Assembly (NCBI RefSeq): GCF_003160695.1
Contig: NZ_QGDD01000013.1
Location: forward strand, 1 to 64,000
Origin: Nocardioides silvaticus
Lineage (GTDB): Bacteria; Actinomycetota; Actinomycetes; Propionibacteriales; Nocardioidaceae
Length of the DNA stretch: 64,000 nt
Reading direction: 5' to 3'
Numbering within the stretch: position 1 is the first letter of the stretch; every line of letters begins with the position of its first letter. The notes under the pieces are model-generated. The model did no database searches, had not been told where the DNA came from, and saw nothing but the letters and a program-made list of their open reading frames with translations. The position numbers and the translations under genes were made by a program. Positions 61,332 through 64,000 of this stretch are shown piece after piece.

Positions 61332-62147
61332 CTATCGCCGCTCGATCCGGGCTCGGCGCGCGGCACGGCGCAGCGTGGTGAGGACCGCCGGGCCGAGGAG
61401 GGCGATGGCGAGCGCGTTGGTGATGGCGCGGCCGGTGTCCCACCCACCGGTGGACGTCAGCAGCGTGTAGACGCCGAACCGGTGGAGGTTCTCCAGCAGC
61501 GGCGCGCCCGGCGCGTAGGAGAGGTCGGTCGAGTCCTGGCCCGGCACCTGCACCCCGAGGATGAACGGCCAGCCCCAGAGGTTCATCAACAGGCCATAGG
61601 CGTAGGCCGCGAGGACGCCGTACCCGACGAGCATGAGGATCTCCCTGCGCCCGGAGACCCGGCGCGGCAGCAGCCCGGCGAACATGCCCACCCAGCCGGC
61701 CACCAGCATCTGGAACGGCAGCCACGGCCCGACGCCGGCCGTCATCAGCGCGGATGCGAACAGCGAGGTGCAGCCGAGGACGAACCCGAACCCGGGACCG
61801 AACACCCGCCCGCCCAGGATCAGCAGGAAGAAGACCAGCTCGAGGCCCGCCGTACCGGCGCTGACGCCGCGCAGCACGGCGTTGACCGCGCTGAGGACAC
61901 CGAGGATCGCCAGCACCCGGGCGTCCATGCCGCCCTCGCTGATCTCGGCCAGGACGACCGCGAGGATGACCGGCAGCAGGCCGATGAACAGGAATGGCGG
62001 GTCCACCCGTTCGGCCGGGTCGGCCTCGAGGAGCAGCGGCCAGCCGAGCATCATCAGCCCGATCAGCGAGGCGAGGCCCAGGACGAGGGCGGACCGCAGC
62101 CCGATCGGTACGGCGACGTGCCGGTCGGTGTCGGCGACGGCGGTCAC
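61332..62147 (-). CDS. ECF transporter substrate-binding (S) component
   Basis: 271 residues, about six membrane helices. Start MTAVADTDRHVAVPIGLRSA; the core has FGPGFGFVLGCTSLFASALM followed by GVGPWLPFQMLVAGWVGMFAGLLP, characteristic of S components of the cobalamin-precursor/queuosine-like group. The vitamin is not determinable from sequence. GTG 62147 overlaps the ATPase stop (GTGA). Last gene of a minus-strand ECF operon that continues past the right edge. Confidence 0.85.
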   Translation of the reverse strand: MTAVADTDRHVAVPIGLRSALVLGLASLIGLMMLGWPLLLEADPAERVDPPFLFIGLLPVILAVVLAEISEGGMDARVLAILGVLSAVNAVLRGVSAGTAGLELVFFLLILGGRVFGPGFGFVLGCTSLFASALMTAGVGPWLPFQMLVAGWVGMFAGLLPRRVSGRREILMLVGYGVLAAYAYGLLMNLWGWPFILGVQVPGQDSTDLSYAPGAPLLENLHRFGVYTLLTSTGGWDTGRAITNALAIALLGPAVLTTLRRAARRARIERR

Positions 62148-63808
62148 GACCGCACCTCCGTCCGGCCCGCGGCGGCCAGCGCGGCGGCGACCTCGTCGAC
62201 CCGCAACCAGCCGGGGCCGAGCACCTTGGTCACCTGCGGCGCGAACGCCGGCGACTCGGCGATGACCGAGCGGACCGGCCCGCTCGACACCACCTCACCC
62301 TCGGCGAGCACCACGACCCGGCCGGCGACCTGGGCCGCGAACTCGACGTCGTGGGTCGCGACCATCAGCGCGCGCCCCTCGGCCGCGAGGTCGCGCAGGA
62401 TCTCCGCCAAGGCGTGCTTGCCCGGGTAGTCGAGCCCGCGGGTCGGCTCGTCGAGCAGCAGCACCGGCGGGCCGGCCGTCAGCACGATCGCGACCGCCAG
62501 CGCCAGCCGCTGCCCCTCCGAGAGGTCGCGCGGGTGCCCGGACGGGTCGATCCCGGGCGCCAGTCGTTCCAGCAGCCCGGCACACGTGCCGCCCGCGGCC
62601 CCCGCGGAGCGGTCCGCAGCCGCGCACTCCTCGGCGACCGTCTCGAGGTAGAGCAGGTCGGCCGGGCTCTGCGGCACCAGCCCGGTGATCGCCCGCCGCC
62701 CCTCCGGCTTGAGCCGGTGCGGGTCCTCCCCCGCCACCCGCACGGTGCCGCTCGCGGCCGCGTGCCGGCCCTGGAGCGCCCACAGCAACGTCGTCTTGCC
62801 TGCCCCGTTGCGTCCCATCAGCGCGGTCACGGTGCCGGCTGCCAGCTCGAGGTCGACGTCCTGCAGCGCCGCGACCGGTCCGTGGGCGACCGTGAGCCGC
62901 CGTACCTGAACTCGAGGCTCCTCTGAGTCGCGACGCACCGGGGAAAATTGCTGGGAATCGGCGGGATCCACGACGATTTTCCCCGGTGCGTCGGGAGGAG
63001 GGGCACCGAGACGGGCCCGCAGGTCCGCCGTACGACGCCGCGCGTCGCGGACGGTGAGCGGGAGCGGCGACCAGCCGGCCAGCCGCCCGAGCTCGACGAG
63101 TGGCGGCGCGATCGGTGAGTCGACGAGGAGCTCGGCAGGATCGCCGACGCGCACCCGGCCGCCGGCGCCGAGCAGGCACAGCCGGTCGGCGAAGGGGACG
63201 ACCCGCTCGAGCCGGTGCTCGGCGACGAGCACCGAGACGCCGAGGTCGTGCACCAGCCGGGTCAGCGTGGCGAGCACGTCCTCGGCAGCGGTCGGGTCGA
63301 GGGCGGAGGTCGGCTCGTCGAGCACGAGCAGCCGCGGGTGGGTGGTCAGCACCGAGCCGATGGCGACCCGTTGCTGCTGGCCGCCGGACAGGGTGCGCAG
63401 GTCCCGGTGGCGGAGGTCGGCGATGCCGAGCAGGTCGAGGGTCTCCTCGACGCGGCGCCGCATCGTGGCGGCGGGCAGGCCGAGCTGCTCCATCCCGAAG
63501 GCGAGCTCCTCCTCGACGGAGTCGGTGACGAACCAGGCGGGCGGGTTCTGGCCGACGTAGCCGACCACGTGCGCCCGCTCCCGCGCCGGCACCGCCAGCA
63601 CGCTCTCGCCGTCGATCACCACGTCGCCGGTGAGGGTGCCGCCGGTGAAGGCCGGGACCAGCCCGGCCATCACACCGAGCAGCGTCGACTTCCCGACGCC
63701 GGTCGGACCTGCGAGCAGCACCAGCTCACCGTGGTCGATGGCGAGGTCGACACCGTCGAGGACCCGGCGGTCCTCGTAGCGGAAGGTGACGTCGCGCAGC
63801 TCGAACAC
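62144..63808 (-). CDS. ECF transporter fused ATPase (two ABC domains)
   Basis: 554 residues, equal to EcfA and EcfA' in one chain. Domain 1: Walker A GPTGVGKST (34-42), Q-loop, signature LSGGQQQR (140-147), LLVLDEPTSALD (160-171). Domain 2: GRNGAGKTT (332-340), LSEGQRLA, LLLDEPTRGLD. The linker (about 265-300) includes residues 272-293, which are encoded by a long palindromic repeat (62931-62993) and look inserted. GTG 63808 directly follows the TGA of the upstream partial gene. Confidence 0.93.
   Translation of the reverse strand: MFELRDVTFRYEDRRVLDGVDLAIDHGELVLLAGPTGVGKSTLLGVMAGLVPAFTGGTLTGDVVIDGESVLAVPARERAHVVGYVGQNPPAWFVTDSVEEELAFGMEQLGLPAATMRRRVEETLDLLGIADLRHRDLRTLSGGQQQRVAIGSVLTTHPRLLVLDEPTSALDPTAAEDVLATLTRLVHDLGVSVLVAEHRLERVVPFADRLCLLGAGGRVRVGDPAELLVDSPIAPPLVELGRLAGWSPLPLTVRDARRRTADLRARLGAPPPDAPGKIVVDPADSQQFSPVRRDSEEPRVQVRRLTVAHGPVAALQDVDLELAAGTVTALMGRNGAGKTTLLWALQGRHAAASGTVRVAGEDPHRLKPEGRRAITGLVPQSPADLLYLETVAEECAAADRSAGAAGGTCAGLLERLAPGIDPSGHPRDLSEGQRLALAVAIVLTAGPPVLLLDEPTRGLDYPGKHALAEILRDLAAEGRALMVATHDVEFAAQVAGRVVVLAEGEVVSSGPVRSVIAESPAFAPQVTKVLGPGWLRVDEVAAALAAAGRTEVRS
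62931..62993. repeat. 18-bp-arm inverted repeat inside the ECF ATPase gene
   Basis: CGACGCACCGGGGAAAAT (62931-62948) and its exact complement (62976-62993) around a 27-nt loop. The length, 63 bp, is a multiple of three, so the element keeps the reading frame open. It is the only region of the gene with an A/T-rich stretch of this kind. Confidence 0.85.
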
Positions 63809-64000
63809 TCAGACCCCCACCCTCGCGGGCTCGTCCGGGACGGGAGCGGCGACGGCGGTCGATGCACGGTTCTGCGCGGTGAGCGGCGGCGGAGCCACGA
63901 AGACCGGTGCGATGCCGACCAGGACCGCGGCGACCGCGACCAGGCCCAGCTCCGGTACGGCGAGCACGCCGGGGTGCGCGACCGCGTAGTCGTCGTGCTG
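63809..64000 (-). CDS. C-terminal end of probable ECF transporter T component (partial)
   Basis: The last 63 codons of a gene that enters from the right edge. Readable sequence includes GVLAVPELGLVAVAAVLVGI (a membrane helix) and a Pro/Ala-rich tail ending PARVGV. Position directly upstream of the fused ATPase, and a C-terminal helix, suggest the transmembrane T (CbiQ/EcfT) subunit; another membrane protein is possible. Its TGA abuts the ATPase GTG. Confidence 0.5.
   Translation of the reverse strand, partial: QHDDYAVAHPGVLAVPELGLVAVAAVLVGIAPVFVAPPPLTAQNRASTAVAAPVPDEPARVGV

Noticed and set aside
61332-64000. Cobalamin or other riboswitch for the ECF operon
   Set aside because: The operon starts beyond the right edge, so its leader is not in the window.

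Overview
The window is high-GC (about 70 percent), densely coded actinobacterial chromosome. Gene content and repeats resemble Nocardioides or a relative (Propionibacteriales): a BioQ-type TetR beside the biotin genes, a 13E12/DUF222 gene under an SOS box, a PknG-GlnH-GlnX set, frequent GTG starts, 4-bp ATGA/GTGA gene overlaps, and many apparently leaderless promoters. The genus is an inference from remembered family features; there is no rRNA in the window. I see no tRNA, rRNA, CRISPR array, insertion sequence or prophage.

Layout. 1-511: start of a DUF222/HNH-type gene (minus strand) with a LexA box, then a repeat-bearing gap. 512-6763: zwf and a BioQ-like repressor, divergent from bioB-bioA-bioF-bioD. 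6925-10361: a NarL-type response regulator, an amidase, and an FMN reductase divergent from a TetR regulator. 10413-17079: cimA with an isoleucine/threonine-codon attenuator, a membrane-anchored Ser/Thr kinase, an FkbM methyltransferase, ilvE and leuB. 18140-30753: a ten-gene minus-strand operon, telA - unknown - CbbX-type AAA - glnX-like - glnH-like - helical protein - pknG - PP2C phosphatase - VWA - FHA. 30821-41805: a yczE/MocR pair, serA, an ABC-F ATPase with an upstream micro-ORF and hairpin, a DsbA-like protein, an ABC exporter, a 53-residue membrane protein, a GNAT protein and an M15 peptidase. 41927-45489: ilvB-ilvN-ilvC with a leucine/valine-codon attenuator. 45581-61294: VOC protein, P-loop/HTH regulator, GNAT, ilvD, MFS exporter with ArsR-like regulator, monooxygenase-like protein, LAL regulator, Asp-box protein, EamA transporter, hydrolase, sugar dehydrogenase-like lipoprotein and metallophosphoesterase. 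61332-64000: ECF transporter (S, fused A-A, end of probable T).

How genes work together. Branched-chain amino acid synthesis is spread over five loci (cimA, ilvE, leuB, ilvBNC, ilvD). The cimA and ilvB transcripts each begin with a tiny peptide rich in the codons of the regulating amino acids, followed by a U-tailed hairpin. The biotin genes share one palindromic operator with their probable repressor. The most striking system is the 12.6-kb operon. It combines an amino-acid sensor (GlnH lipoprotein), a membrane partner (GlnX), the soluble kinase PknG, a phosphatase, a phosphothreonine reader (FHA), a VWA protein, an AAA remodeller and TelA. In mycobacteria only the pknG-glnH-glnX core is clustered.

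Two genome-wide patterns are visible. First, many start codons lie exactly 6 nt (some 7) downstream of a TANNNT box with no Shine-Dalgarno sequence, which predicts leaderless mRNAs. Second, several families of short palindromic repeats sit in intergenic DNA, and two have entered coding sequence (end of bioB; linker of the ECF ATPase).
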